DNA of 64,000 bases, taken from assembly GCF_002088235.1 (NCBI RefSeq), contig NZ_AQQV01000001.1, positions 496,001 through 560,000 of the forward strand, read 5' to 3'. Positions 24,936-33,479 of this stretch are shown here, in pieces. The DNA comes from Oceanococcus atlanticus. Lineage in GTDB: Bacteria > Pseudomonadota > Gammaproteobacteria > Nevskiales > Oceanococcaceae. Made by a program: the position numbers and the translations under genes. Numbering within the stretch: position 1 is the stretch's first letter; every line of letters begins with the position of its first letter. The notes below the pieces were generated by a model. The model searched no databases and was not told the DNA's origin. It saw nothing but the letters and a program-made list of their open reading frames with translations.

Positions 24936-27658
24936 TGCACCATCCTGGTTGTGTTGACCAGCCGCTGAGCCTGAATCAGGTTCAGGTTGCGGTAGATCGT
25001 TGCGGCAATACGTGGATAACGCTGCCGCATGTTTTCCAGATCACTGCCATTGAATTTCAGCAATCTGGCCGGCGTCAAGGCATCAACATTAGCGGTTCGT
25101 TTGCTTCCAAACAATCCAACCTCGCCGGTCACCGCACCGCGGCGCATGGTGGCCAGATCGCGACGCTCACCGTCACGCTCGACCCAGGCCTTGAGTTCGC
25201 CATCCACAATCACGTAAACATCATCCGCATCATCACCTTCGGTAATCACCCGGGTGCCCGCATCAACCTCCTGCAGGTCCGACAGCAAAGCAAAGGTGCG
25301 GGCCTGACGACTGGTCAGATCCTTGAGCAGCGGGATCGACAGCTGGGGGTCCTCACCCAGGTCCAAACGCAGTACATCCCACAAGGTGACGATGCGCACA
25401 CCGGAGCTCAGCGCCGGGGTGAACATCACATCGGTAAACCACGCCACCGCCAGGGTGAAGGCGGCCAGCGCGCCAAACTGGACTTGATTCTGCAACTCGG
25501 AAAAGCACAGCACCAGAAAGCCAGAGCACAGGGCGATGGTGGTGAATGTCACCGGGCGAATGACACTGCGCAGCGCGGCCGCCACCGCGCCTTTCTCATC
25601 GGCGCGGGCCCGCGCTTCGGCGTTGAAGCGGACCAGAAAATGAATGGTGTCATCGACCGCAACGCCGAGCACGATACAGGCGATCAGGCTGGTGGTCGGA
25701 TTGAGGCTGATATCGAACAGACCCAGGGTGCCGAAATACACCGCCACCGGCAGCAGATTGGGCATCAACGCCATCGCCCCAACCCGCCACGAGGTGAACA
25801 GCATGGACAGGATGATGTAGACGATGATGGCCGCCACGCCGACACTCAGCCATTGGCCGGAGGCGATGTCTTCAACCGTGTTGGTGACCAGCACGGTGTT
25901 GCCGGTAACAGTCGCTTCCAGACGCCGCGGCAGGCGCGCCAGGCGTTCGTCTATGCGATCGATCAGCTGTTTGATCGCGGCCGAATCCTCGACCCGTGCA
26001 CGCACCACGATCTGGGTTGTGGCGAAACGTTTGTCGACCAGGCCATTGAGCGCATTACCACCGCCAAACAGCAGCAATTGCTTGATCTCGGACCGCGACT
26101 CGGGAATGCGGTCGAAGCGCGGATCGCCATCATTGAAGCTGCGATTGATGAGCTTGAGGTGATCGACCAGCGATTGCGTGGTGCCGACCTCGGGCTGCAT
26201 GTCCAGCCAGGCCTGCAAGGCCTCCAGCGCGGTCAGTATGTCCGGCTCTACAAAAGTATCCGGCACGAAGCCTTCGAGCACGATGGAAAACGGATTGGCG
26301 CCGCCCAGCTGTTGATTGATGGCCTCGTAATCCAGCCGCACGGGATGGTCGGGCGCAAAACCGCTGACATAGCCGGTGCCAACACGAATACCGGTGGCGG
26401 AAATCAGGCCGAACAGCAGGCACGCCACACCGGCGAAGATGATCGGATGACGAAAACGCAGGCTGAACGCCGCCAACTGCTCGGCAGCCCAGCGGAACAG
26501 GCGCGCGCCCGGCGCATCCGGACTGGGCCCGGCGCAGTCCACCATGCTCAGCATCGCCGGCAGAAAGGTCAGCGTTAGAACCAGCGTGACGGCAACGCCG
26601 GTGGCCGCGAACACGGCGAACTCACGCACTGCCGGCAGCGGGTTGAGCAACAGGGCGAGAAAGCCCGCCGCGGTGGTGACTGAAGTCAGGATCAACGGCA
26701 AGCCGATGTTCTGCAGTGCCTGCCGGGTGGCACTCAGCTTGTCATCGACCCGGCGCCGCACCACATGGAATTCGGACACCACATGCATGCATGCGGCCAG
26801 CCCCAGGGTGATCACCACCGGCGGCACGATCGACGAGACCAGATTGAGGGAGATGCCCGAGGCGGCAACGATGCCCAGAGTCCACAACAAGGCCACCATG
26901 ATGGTCAGCGTGGGCATGATTACCGAACGCAGATTGTGAAACGCCAGCAGCAAAATGCCAGCCACCAGGGCGAAGATCACCGGTGTGGTGAAGCGCAGCT
27001 GTTCCACCACCGCCTGGGTCAGGGCTGACTTGACCAACGGCGCGCCGGTCATCAGCACCCGCGCCTGCGGGGCTGCATCAGCCGCCAGCTGACGAATCTG
27101 GCGCTCGAATTCACCGTCAGCGAACAAGGTCGAAGGGTCTTCTCGAGCACTCAGCACAAAGGCCGCCAGACGCCCGTCCGCGGAGACCAGGTGACGGTTG
27201 ACCAGGGCGTTGTTGCTCAGGTCCGCCCTGAGTTGATGGCGCGCCTGTTCGCTGTCCACCGGCATGCGCGTGAACACGTCCACGTCAAGAAAGCCGTCAC
27301 GGTTGCGCGCATTCGACACCGTGGCCAGCGACTGAACCTGGCGCAGCTGGGGCAAGGCGCGCAGCGCGTGAGTCAGGTTTTCGATGGTCTGGAGGCCCTG
27401 CTCGGAGACCACGTCAATGCCGGACAGCGCCAGGATGACCACGTCATCGCCGCCGAAAAGCCGACGGGTCTGCTCGTAAAAGTCCCGGTCCGGATGCGAG
27501 GCTGGCAGCAAGCGGTCAACGGAGGCATCAATGTCCAAATGCCAGGCCCGTTCCACCGGGTTGTAGATCGAGACCGCGGCCAGCGCGCTCAACACCAGCA
27601 CAAGCACAAGAATCTGCCGCGTATGCGTGGACACCCAGTAGCTCAGCGCCTTGATCAT
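24932..27658 (-). CDS. MMPL/RND-family transporter with C-terminal cyclic-nucleotide-binding domain
   Basis: A 908-residue inner-membrane protein. Residues about 1-770 form two RND halves, each with a membrane helix, a large periplasmic loop and a five-helix bundle. The second half keeps the MMPL charge motif GVAVDDTIHFLVRF, while the equivalent place in the first half (GLAACMHVVSEFHVV) lacks the Asp pair. Residues about 780-900 form a cyclic-nucleotide-binding domain, with EGDDADDVYVIVDGELKAW and a phosphate cassette GEVGLFGSKRTA that keeps the Glu and Arg that contact the nucleotide. MMPL pumps beside LolA-like proteins move lipids or hydrophobes. The added domain suggests gating from the cytoplasm. 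Confidence 0.92.
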   Translation of the reverse strand: MIKALSYWVSTHTRQILVLVLVLSALAAVSIYNPVERAWHLDIDASVDRLLPASHPDRDFYEQTRRLFGGDDVVILALSGIDVVSEQGLQTIENLTHALRALPQLRQVQSLATVSNARNRDGFLDVDVFTRMPVDSEQARHQLRADLSNNALVNRHLVSADGRLAAFVLSAREDPSTLFADGEFERQIRQLAADAAPQARVLMTGAPLVKSALTQAVVEQLRFTTPVIFALVAGILLLAFHNLRSVIMPTLTIMVALLWTLGIVAASGISLNLVSSIVPPVVITLGLAACMHVVSEFHVVRRRVDDKLSATRQALQNIGLPLILTSVTTAAGFLALLLNPLPAVREFAVFAATGVAVTLVLTLTFLPAMLSMVDCAGPSPDAPGARLFRWAAEQLAAFSLRFRHPIIFAGVACLLFGLISATGIRVGTGYVSGFAPDHPVRLDYEAINQQLGGANPFSIVLEGFVPDTFVEPDILTALEALQAWLDMQPEVGTTQSLVDHLKLINRSFNDGDPRFDRIPESRSEIKQLLLFGGGNALNGLVDKRFATTQIVVRARVEDSAAIKQLIDRIDERLARLPRRLEATVTGNTVLVTNTVEDIASGQWLSVGVAAIIVYIILSMLFTSWRVGAMALMPNLLPVAVYFGTLGLFDISLNPTTSLIACIVLGVAVDDTIHFLVRFNAEARARADEKGAVAAALRSVIRPVTFTTIALCSGFLVLCFSELQNQVQFGALAAFTLAVAWFTDVMFTPALSSGVRIVTLWDVLRLDLGEDPQLSIPLLKDLTSRQARTFALLSDLQEVDAGTRVITEGDDADDVYVIVDGELKAWVERDGERRDLATMRRGAVTGEVGLFGSKRTANVDALTPARLLKFNGSDLENMRQRYPRIAATIYRNLNLIQAQRLVNTTRMVQ

Positions 27659-27676
27659 CTGCGTGGGTCCGGAATC

Positions 27677-28462
27677 CTAGTTGACCAGGTGAAAGGTCTG
27701 CGGGTTGAAACGATTCCGCGAGAAGGATTCGTCGTAGACGACCTCGCTCAGGCTCATGGTGGACTGGGTTTCCGTGCTGAAGTCGTACATCGTGACGAAA
27801 CCGGCCACCCAGCTTTCACCGACCTGCGAAAACTGTGTCGGATCGCTGGTCATGCGCTTGCTCAAACCCGCCGCATCGAAAAACCGTGCCTCCAGCAACA
27901 AACAGGTGCGCTGATCAAGATCGATTTCGATCGACTGATAGGCACTCTGCGCCGCGGCATCCGGTTCGATACGCAGATGATGCACGGCGCGACCAGCACT
28001 CTGGCCGTTGCCCAGATGCTCGGTGTTGTGACCGCCGAAACCGTCCTGCAGATATTTCAGGTCCTCGTAACTGAAATCCGTACCCCACAACGGCTGGCCG
28101 CGCATCGCCCCCATCACCCGCCGGGTTTTGCGCACCGCCGGCAGATACACGTAGATGTCGTCGAAGTCAGCCTTTTCGACCAGAAGATAGCGGGCCCCGG
28201 CCAGATCCGGCGGCGACTGCACGGTGAGCATCAGATTGAGCCGCTGACGGGCATCCTGCAGGGCGTAAAGGTAGGCACCGAGTTCACGTCGGCCGCCCGC
28301 CGGATCGGTCGATTTCAACTCAACCTTCTGACGCAAGCTGGTACTCGGGAGATTGTTCTGCACGCAGGCTTGAATATCCTGCAAGGTCCGTGTGGCCGGT
28401 TCCGCCGCCAGCGCATCAGACACACCCCATGCGATGCCGACCGCAACAATCAGAATCTTCAC
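27677..28462 (-). CDS. LolA-like periplasmic carrier (outer-membrane lipoprotein-sorting family)
   Basis: A 261-residue protein with a signal peptide (cleavage near ALAA, residue 20) and the LolA-like family pattern: LRQKVELKSTDPAGGRRELG, FDDIYVYLPAVRKTRRV and the diagnostic GTDFSYEDLKYL. The C-terminus has a strand pattern ending in FNPQTFHLVN. Proteins of this type accompany MMPL/RND pumps and are thought to accept a lipid or lipoprotein in the periplasm. The start is GTG at 28462 behind a GGGGGAGGG ribosome site, because the longer TTG reading has no signal peptide at its beginning. It ends 18 bases before the RND gene. Confidence 0.88.
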   Translation of the reverse strand: MKILIVAVGIAWGVSDALAAEPATRTLQDIQACVQNNLPSTSLRQKVELKSTDPAGGRRELGAYLYALQDARQRLNLMLTVQSPPDLAGARYLLVEKADFDDIYVYLPAVRKTRRVMGAMRGQPLWGTDFSYEDLKYLQDGFGGHNTEHLGNGQSAGRAVHHLRIEPDAAAQSAYQSIEIDLDQRTCLLLEARFFDAAGLSKRMTSDPTQFSQVGESWVAGFVTMYDFSTETQSTMSLSEVVYDESFSRNRFNPQTFHLVN

Positions 28463-28508
28463 CACGCCCTCCCCCAGGTTACATTCGGAGTGTAGCAATA
28501 CGCGCAGA

Positions 28509-31500
28509 TCAGATCAGGGTGCTGACCGGCGGCATCGCCAGGCCCATGTCGGCGACCAGCGTGCGCACCTGGCGTTCCAGTTCTTCGGCCTGCTGATGCT
28601 CATCACGCAGACGCAACCAGCGTGCATGCAACCACAGAAACTCGGGCATCAGCACGCGTGCATGGCATTCCTGTATGGCCTGGCGCAGCTGATCCAGCGC
28701 CGAACGGTAGCGTTTGAGAAAACCCAGCGGACGACTGGAATACAAGCCGGCCCGCACCTGCGCCAGTTGCGCCTCGATCTGAATCAGCCGGGCGCCGCTG
28801 CGCTCAGCCCGCTCCACCGCCCGTGCAGCAGCCTCTCTGGCCTTGCGGTTTTCACCCGCCCCCAGATAAGCCAGCGACAAATCCATCTCCAGTCGCGCAG
28901 CTTCACCCAAACCGAAACTCTGTTGCCCGATGCGGGACAGCGCATCTTCCAGACCAGTCACAGCCTCGGCCCACAGCATGCTGCGCAGTTGCCCGCGCCC
29001 CAGCGCGACCATACCCATCATTTCCGCTGCTGCATTTTCCATACTGGCGGCCATGCTGACCGCCTGCTCGGCACTGCTCAGTCCTGCTTCCACCTCGCCA
29101 CGTTCGATCTGGACATAGGCGGTTGCGGCCAGAGCAATGACAATCTGTTCACCGTGCTTGCCACGCTGAGCCCGCGACAAAGCATCTTGCAACAGCGCGC
29201 TGGCCGCAGCGGCGCGCCCCAACCACAGGTTGATCCAGGCTTTGAGGACCAACAGCGACTGCAAAGGCGAGTACCCCAACCATTGGTCGCTAGCATTCAC
29301 AGTCGCAGCCTCAGCGTCGAGTTGCGCCGCCATAGTCAATGCCGCATCGACTTGCCGCGCAGCCTCATCCAGCTGGCCACTGATCTGCAAGCCGTGAACC
29401 AATGGCACCTGAGCGGCCAGCGTAAGACTGGCATCCCCAGTCTGCTCGGCCAAAGCCATCGCCTGATGATAGGCCTGCAAGCCCTTGGAGGATTCACCGC
29501 GGCCAAGCTGCCAGGTGCCACAGGCAATATGAAACATTGCCTGACTGGGTTTATCACAGCCCTCTTCAATCAGAGATTCTGCCTGCGAGACCAGACCGCC
29601 CAGACCTTCTGCATCGGCCGCCAAACGAACGCCATACTGCAGGCGCCGCGCCAGCACCAGCAGCCTGAAGCTGCGCAACGCTTCGGTTTCGGGTGCGGTG
29701 TCAAGCGCGTTAAGGGCCAGGTCCAGCCGGCGCACCGCCTCGGGCAGATCCGAACGCGAACTGCGCTGAGCCGCATGCATGTACCACTCGGCCGCCTGGC
29801 GCCCCTCACCGGCCGCGGCCAAATGTCGTGCCAGATGAACACACATGCCACTGCCCACCACCGGCTGGCGTTGAATAACCTCCGCGATACGCCGATTGAT
29901 CTCGCGTCTTTGCTCCGACAGCAAGGCATCATGGGTGACCGTCTGGAACAATGACTGCGTGAACAACAGCGCCGCACGCGAATCCGGCCCGCTGTCGCGG
30001 TACAAAAACCCCTGATCCATGAGTTCGCTTAGCGCGGCATCAAAATCCTCTTCCGCGTAAACATCACGCAGCAACTGCAAGGGCACGCGGCGCCCGATAA
30101 CCGCGGCGATCTGCACCAAGCGCTTGCAGCTTTCAGGCAACGCATCCACCCGAGCAGCCACCACCGCCTGGACCGATGGCGGCAGAGAAATCCCGCGTGG
30201 CGTTCGTTTCAATCGGTATCCACGGCTATCACGACTCAGCACACCGGTATTGGTGAGCTGACGAACCAGCTCTTCCATGAACATCGGGTTGCCATCCGCA
30301 CGCGTGGCTATTTCCAACTTGAGCTCTTCAAGCTCCTCGCTGGAACCCAACATCTGTCCAAGCAAGGACATCGAATCCGCCATGTTCAACGGGCGCAACA
30401 GCATGTTGCGAACATACGGCCGATCAGCCCAACGCACAACGTAATCGGGCCGCGAGGTCATCACAATCAGAACGGGGATGTGCGGCACCATCGAGAACAC
30501 TGCATCGAAAAAATCGTGCGTTCTGGGGTCATCCAGCCAATGAATGTTCTCGATCACGATGACGGTGTGTTCGCGCAAAGCGCCTTCGTGCAACAGACGC
30601 AGCACCAACTCCAGGGCTTGCTCAACACGACGCTGCACGTCATCACTGGCGGCCTGACCATCACCGACCCCGAGCAGATTGAAGACACTTTCTTGCAGCG
30701 CTTCGGGCAGTGGCTGATACGGCGTGAGCGCTTGCTCGATAGCCATGCGGCTTGCTGCTTGATCCTCACCCAGCGGTGGCAGAGCCAGAAATTCACGCAA
30801 AAACGCACGCAGCGGCTGCTCCGGCTCAACCCGGTGATGGGATGAGCCTCGAATCGAGTAAGTGGGCACACCCTGAGCGACGCAGCTGCGAATAAATTCA
30901 TGGCACAAGCGGCTTTTGCCCAGCCCTGTTTCAGCACTGATCGTAATCAGCAGGCCACGCGCTTTGTCGCAGGCCCGAACGCGGTAGGCCTCGAGCAAAT
31001 TCAGCTCGCGCTCACGCCCCACCAAGGGATAGGCTGCCCGCTCCTGCGGCTCGGTTGCGGCAATTCCCATCAGTTCGAAGGTGCGAATTTTCTCGCTGTA
31101 GCCCTTCACCGAAAGAACCGAGCGCTCCTTCAGGGTAAAACCCTCTTCGACCAGATCATGGGTGTAACGGCTGATCAAAATGCTGTTGCCTGAAGCAAGC
31201 TGCTCCATGCGCGCGGCCAGCCCGACAGTCTGCCCCTGTGCGGTGTAGTCCATGCGCAGGTCGTCACCAATCCGGCCGACCACGACCTGACCACTGTTCA
31301 ACCCCATGCGTGCCGCGAAATCCAGGCCGTGCTGGCGCTTGAGATCGGCGGCGAGCAACAACAGCTTGTCACGAATCAGCAGGGCAGCCCGACAGGCTCG
31401 CGCCGCGTGATCTTCATGCGCGATGGGCGCGCCGAACAGGGCCATGACGCCATCACCCGTGTATTGATTGATGGTGCCTTCGTAATCATGGACACATTCG

Positions 31501-31790
31501 GTCAGGATGCCGAAAAAACGGTCCATGATCTGATGCCAGCGTTCCGCCTCCACCTGGCGCGACATGGCCACCGAGCCCTTGATATCAACAAAAAGAACCG
31601 TGACCTGCTTACGCTCGCCCTCCAGGGCGGAACGCATGCGCAGTATCTTTTCGCTCAGATGACGCGGCGTGTAATGCTCAGGCTCATGCCCTGTCTGAGC
31701 AATGGATTTGCCACATTGATTGCAGAAACGCGCATCCGGCGGATTCAAGTGAGTGCACTGTGAACACACGCGCAAGCCGGCAGTCGTCAT
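28509..31790 (-). CDS. Zinc-ribbon, class III cyclase-like, AAA ATPase and TPR protein
   Basis: A 1093-residue cytoplasmic protein. The zinc ribbon has Cys9, 12, 23 and 26. The class III nucleotide cyclase domain spans about 58-245, with both metal Asp residues (Asp69, Asp113) and the transition-state Arg194. The specificity Lys is Gln109 and the catalytic Asn is Gly190, so activity is doubtful. An AAA/STAND ATPase follows at about 265-560 (Walker A AETGLGKS, Walker B VIVIENIHWLDD). TPR-like helices fill about 600-1080. Such proteins are large signal sensors. It lies 46 bases upstream of the LolA-like gene on the same strand, at the head of the cluster. An inverted repeat precedes its start. 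Confidence 0.9.
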   Translation of the reverse strand: MTTAGLRVCSQCTHLNPPDARFCNQCGKSIAQTGHEPEHYTPRHLSEKILRMRSALEGERKQVTVLFVDIKGSVAMSRQVEAERWHQIMDRFFGILTECVHDYEGTINQYTGDGVMALFGAPIAHEDHAARACRAALLIRDKLLLLAADLKRQHGLDFAARMGLNSGQVVVGRIGDDLRMDYTAQGQTVGLAARMEQLASGNSILISRYTHDLVEEGFTLKERSVLSVKGYSEKIRTFELMGIAATEPQERAAYPLVGRERELNLLEAYRVRACDKARGLLITISAETGLGKSRLCHEFIRSCVAQGVPTYSIRGSSHHRVEPEQPLRAFLREFLALPPLGEDQAASRMAIEQALTPYQPLPEALQESVFNLLGVGDGQAASDDVQRRVEQALELVLRLLHEGALREHTVIVIENIHWLDDPRTHDFFDAVFSMVPHIPVLIVMTSRPDYVVRWADRPYVRNMLLRPLNMADSMSLLGQMLGSSEELEELKLEIATRADGNPMFMEELVRQLTNTGVLSRDSRGYRLKRTPRGISLPPSVQAVVAARVDALPESCKRLVQIAAVIGRRVPLQLLRDVYAEEDFDAALSELMDQGFLYRDSGPDSRAALLFTQSLFQTVTHDALLSEQRREINRRIAEVIQRQPVVGSGMCVHLARHLAAAGEGRQAAEWYMHAAQRSSRSDLPEAVRRLDLALNALDTAPETEALRSFRLLVLARRLQYGVRLAADAEGLGGLVSQAESLIEEGCDKPSQAMFHIACGTWQLGRGESSKGLQAYHQAMALAEQTGDASLTLAAQVPLVHGLQISGQLDEAARQVDAALTMAAQLDAEAATVNASDQWLGYSPLQSLLVLKAWINLWLGRAAAASALLQDALSRAQRGKHGEQIVIALAATAYVQIERGEVEAGLSSAEQAVSMAASMENAAAEMMGMVALGRGQLRSMLWAEAVTGLEDALSRIGQQSFGLGEAARLEMDLSLAYLGAGENRKAREAAARAVERAERSGARLIQIEAQLAQVRAGLYSSRPLGFLKRYRSALDQLRQAIQECHARVLMPEFLWLHARWLRLRDEHQQAEELERQVRTLVADMGLAMPPVSTLI

Positions 31791-31810
31791 GCCAGCCTTC
31801 CCGAAGAGGT

Positions 31811-31835
31811 CTGGGCAGAACAATCCGCTGCCCAG
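31811..31835. repeat. Perfect 8-bp inverted repeat upstream of the cyclase-like gene
   Basis: Arms CTGGGCAG (31811-31818) and CTGCCCAG (31828-31835) are separated by 9 bases and end 20 bases before the ATG at 31790. The site could be an operator or a stem in the leader of the cluster mRNA. I see no clear -35/-10 pair next to it on the minus strand. Confidence 0.5.
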
Positions 31836-32034
31836 ATGACCTGAGCAGCGTCGATGCAACGCCTCAAAGCGCAACCTGGGTAAGAAATGGCTTGCATTGC
31901 TGCGACACGCGCCATGCGGGGGGATCTGCTGATTCTGGCCCGACATTGCAGCACAAAATCGTTCAAATTGCTTGAGTCCATCGTGGTGAACTGCCATGCT
32001 CGCCAGCGGGGGAATCGATGGAAACAACGCGACC

Positions 32035-32385
32035 ATGTTGGAAACGCTGTTCTGGCTTCTGGTAGGACATGCCGTCGGAGATTTCGGTCTGCAATCGGAC
32101 TGGATGGCGGTACACAAAAATCGCCACTATGCCCGCGAAGCCAAGGAAGGCAGTCGCAAACCGGAACTGATCTGGATAGAGGTGCTGGGCTGTCACTGCC
32201 TGATTCATGCCGGCGCGGTGGCGCTGGCGACCGGGAGTGTGTTTTTGGGCATTTGCGAGTTCATCAGCCACTGGATTATCGATTATTGCAAGAACGACCA
32301 GATGTTCGGCTTTCATACCGATCAAGCCTTGCACATCCTGTCCAAGTTCGTCTGGCTGGGTTTCATCGCCCTGGGCTGGGCCTGA
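32035..32385 (+). CDS. DUF3307 family membrane protein
   Basis: A 116-residue integral membrane protein of the DUF3307 family. It opens with the usual FWLLVGHAVGDFGLQSDWMA motif (about residues 5-24) and has two or three further hydrophobic helices (CHCLIHAGAVALATGSVFLG, ICEFISHWIIDYCKN, FVWLGFIALGWA). The conserved Asp and His residues of the family (GDFGLQSD, HWIIDY, HTDQALH) are present. Function is unknown. The ATG at 32035 matches the family start, and an ATG 13 codons earlier is possible. It is divergent from the cyclase-like gene and 22 bases before the ketopantoate reductase gene. Confidence 0.83.
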   Translation: MLETLFWLLVGHAVGDFGLQSDWMAVHKNRHYAREAKEGSRKPELIWIEVLGCHCLIHAGAVALATGSVFLGICEFISHWIIDYCKNDQMFGFHTDQALHILSKFVWLGFIALGWA

Positions 32386-32407
32386 TCTCACACCAAAATG
32401 ATGTGGC

Positions 32408-33400
32408 ATGGCCAATAACCTGATCATCGGCGCTGGTGCGATCGGCACCGTCTTCGCCGGTTACCTGACTGCCGCGCGACGGCCTCTGCGTGTGGCCGAG
32501 CGCAGCGAATGCATAGATGCCATCGCGCGGCAGGAGCACCTGCAAATCGACCGGATTACCGGTCGCCCGCCTCTGCGCGTACCCAAGCCCACGTTGACCA
32601 CCGATTCGGTGCCTCGTGAAGGCGACACGGTGTTCATCTGCATCAAACATCGCGACCTGCAAGCCCTGATGGACAGCTGGCCCGAACATTTGCCGGGCGG
32701 CGTGACCTTAATCCCCTGCCTCAATGGCATTGGTGCCAGCCGTGAGCTGCAATTGCGTTTTCCTGGCACCCACATCGTAACCCTGACGATCATGTTCAAC
32801 GCGCAGCTGCTTGAGCCGCTGCACGCTCGGGTCACGGCGCGACCGCAAATTCTGCTCAACACGGACAACAAGCATCTGCTAGGCCTGTTCGGCAACAGTG
32901 GCGTCGACGTGCGTCGCGCCGATGGCACCGCCGCAGCCTGGGGCAAACTGCTGATCAATCTGGCCAACGGGATTTGTGCGCTGACCAACACCACATTCAA
33001 GGATCTGCTAACCCAGCCGTTGCTGGGCCGGTGTTTCGTTGCCTTGCTCGACGAAGCCACCGAGATTCTCAACCAGGCTGGTATCTCCTTCCAGCTCCCG
33101 GTCGCGCTGCCCTATCCTGTTTATCGGTTGTTCCTGCTGCATGGCGGACCATTGCCATGGTGGGTGGGTAAGCTCCGCAACAATATGTCCGCGGGTTCAT
33201 ACCCCTCCATGGTTGCCGACCTGCGCCGCGGCCATACCACGGAAGTGCGCCAGCTCAATGGCGAGATCACCCATCTGGCCGCTAGTCTGGGCAGCCAAGC
33301 GCCTCGCAATCAACTTATTGTCGAGCTGATCGAACAGCGACACGGCCAGGCACAGCACGACTTCCTCAGCCCCAGCGAGCTCGCCGCCCTGCTTCTGTAA
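32408..33400 (+). CDS. 2-dehydropantoate 2-reductase (ketopantoate reductase family)
   Basis: A 330-residue PanE/ApbA-family oxidoreductase that would reduce 2-dehydropantoate to pantoate with NADPH in pantothenate and CoA synthesis. The N-terminal Rossmann loop is IIGAGAIGTVFAGYL. The active-site Lys lies in AAWGKLLINLANGICAL, and the C-terminal domain has SMVADLRRGHTTEVRQLNGEI, the PanE pattern with the catalytic Glu/Asn region. Length is typical to slightly long. Paralogues with other 2-oxo acid substrates exist, so I give no gene symbol. Confidence 0.88.
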   Translation: MANNLIIGAGAIGTVFAGYLTAARRPLRVAERSECIDAIARQEHLQIDRITGRPPLRVPKPTLTTDSVPREGDTVFICIKHRDLQALMDSWPEHLPGGVTLIPCLNGIGASRELQLRFPGTHIVTLTIMFNAQLLEPLHARVTARPQILLNTDNKHLLGLFGNSGVDVRRADGTAAAWGKLLINLANGICALTNTTFKDLLTQPLLGRCFVALLDEATEILNQAGISFQLPVALPYPVYRLFLLHGGPLPWWVGKLRNNMSAGSYPSMVADLRRGHTTEVRQLNGEITHLAASLGSQAPRNQLIVELIEQRHGQAQHDFLSPSELAALLL

Positions 33401-33421
33401 GCCACCAAAAACGCAATTGCT

Positions 33422-33450
33422 TTGCTGCATCGCAGCAAACGGCGTAAAAT
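33422..33450 (+). promoter_or_regulatory. Putative sigma-70 promoter of nhaD with overlapping inverted repeat
   Basis: TTGCTG (33422-33427), 17 bases, TAAAAT (33445-33450). A perfect repeat TTTGCTG-N5-CAGCAAA (33421-33439) covers the -35 box and half the spacer, a good place for a repressor or activator. The transcript would begin about 23 bases before the nhaD ATG. Confidence 0.5.
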
Positions 33451-33479
33451 TTTGCGGTTTTTTTACAGCACGGCGAACA

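Noticed and set aside
24920-26578. A 552-codon open frame on the plus strand opposite the RND transporter gene
   Set aside because: It is a mirror frame of a gene with clear membrane helices and motifs. The product is low-complexity and lacks a start context.
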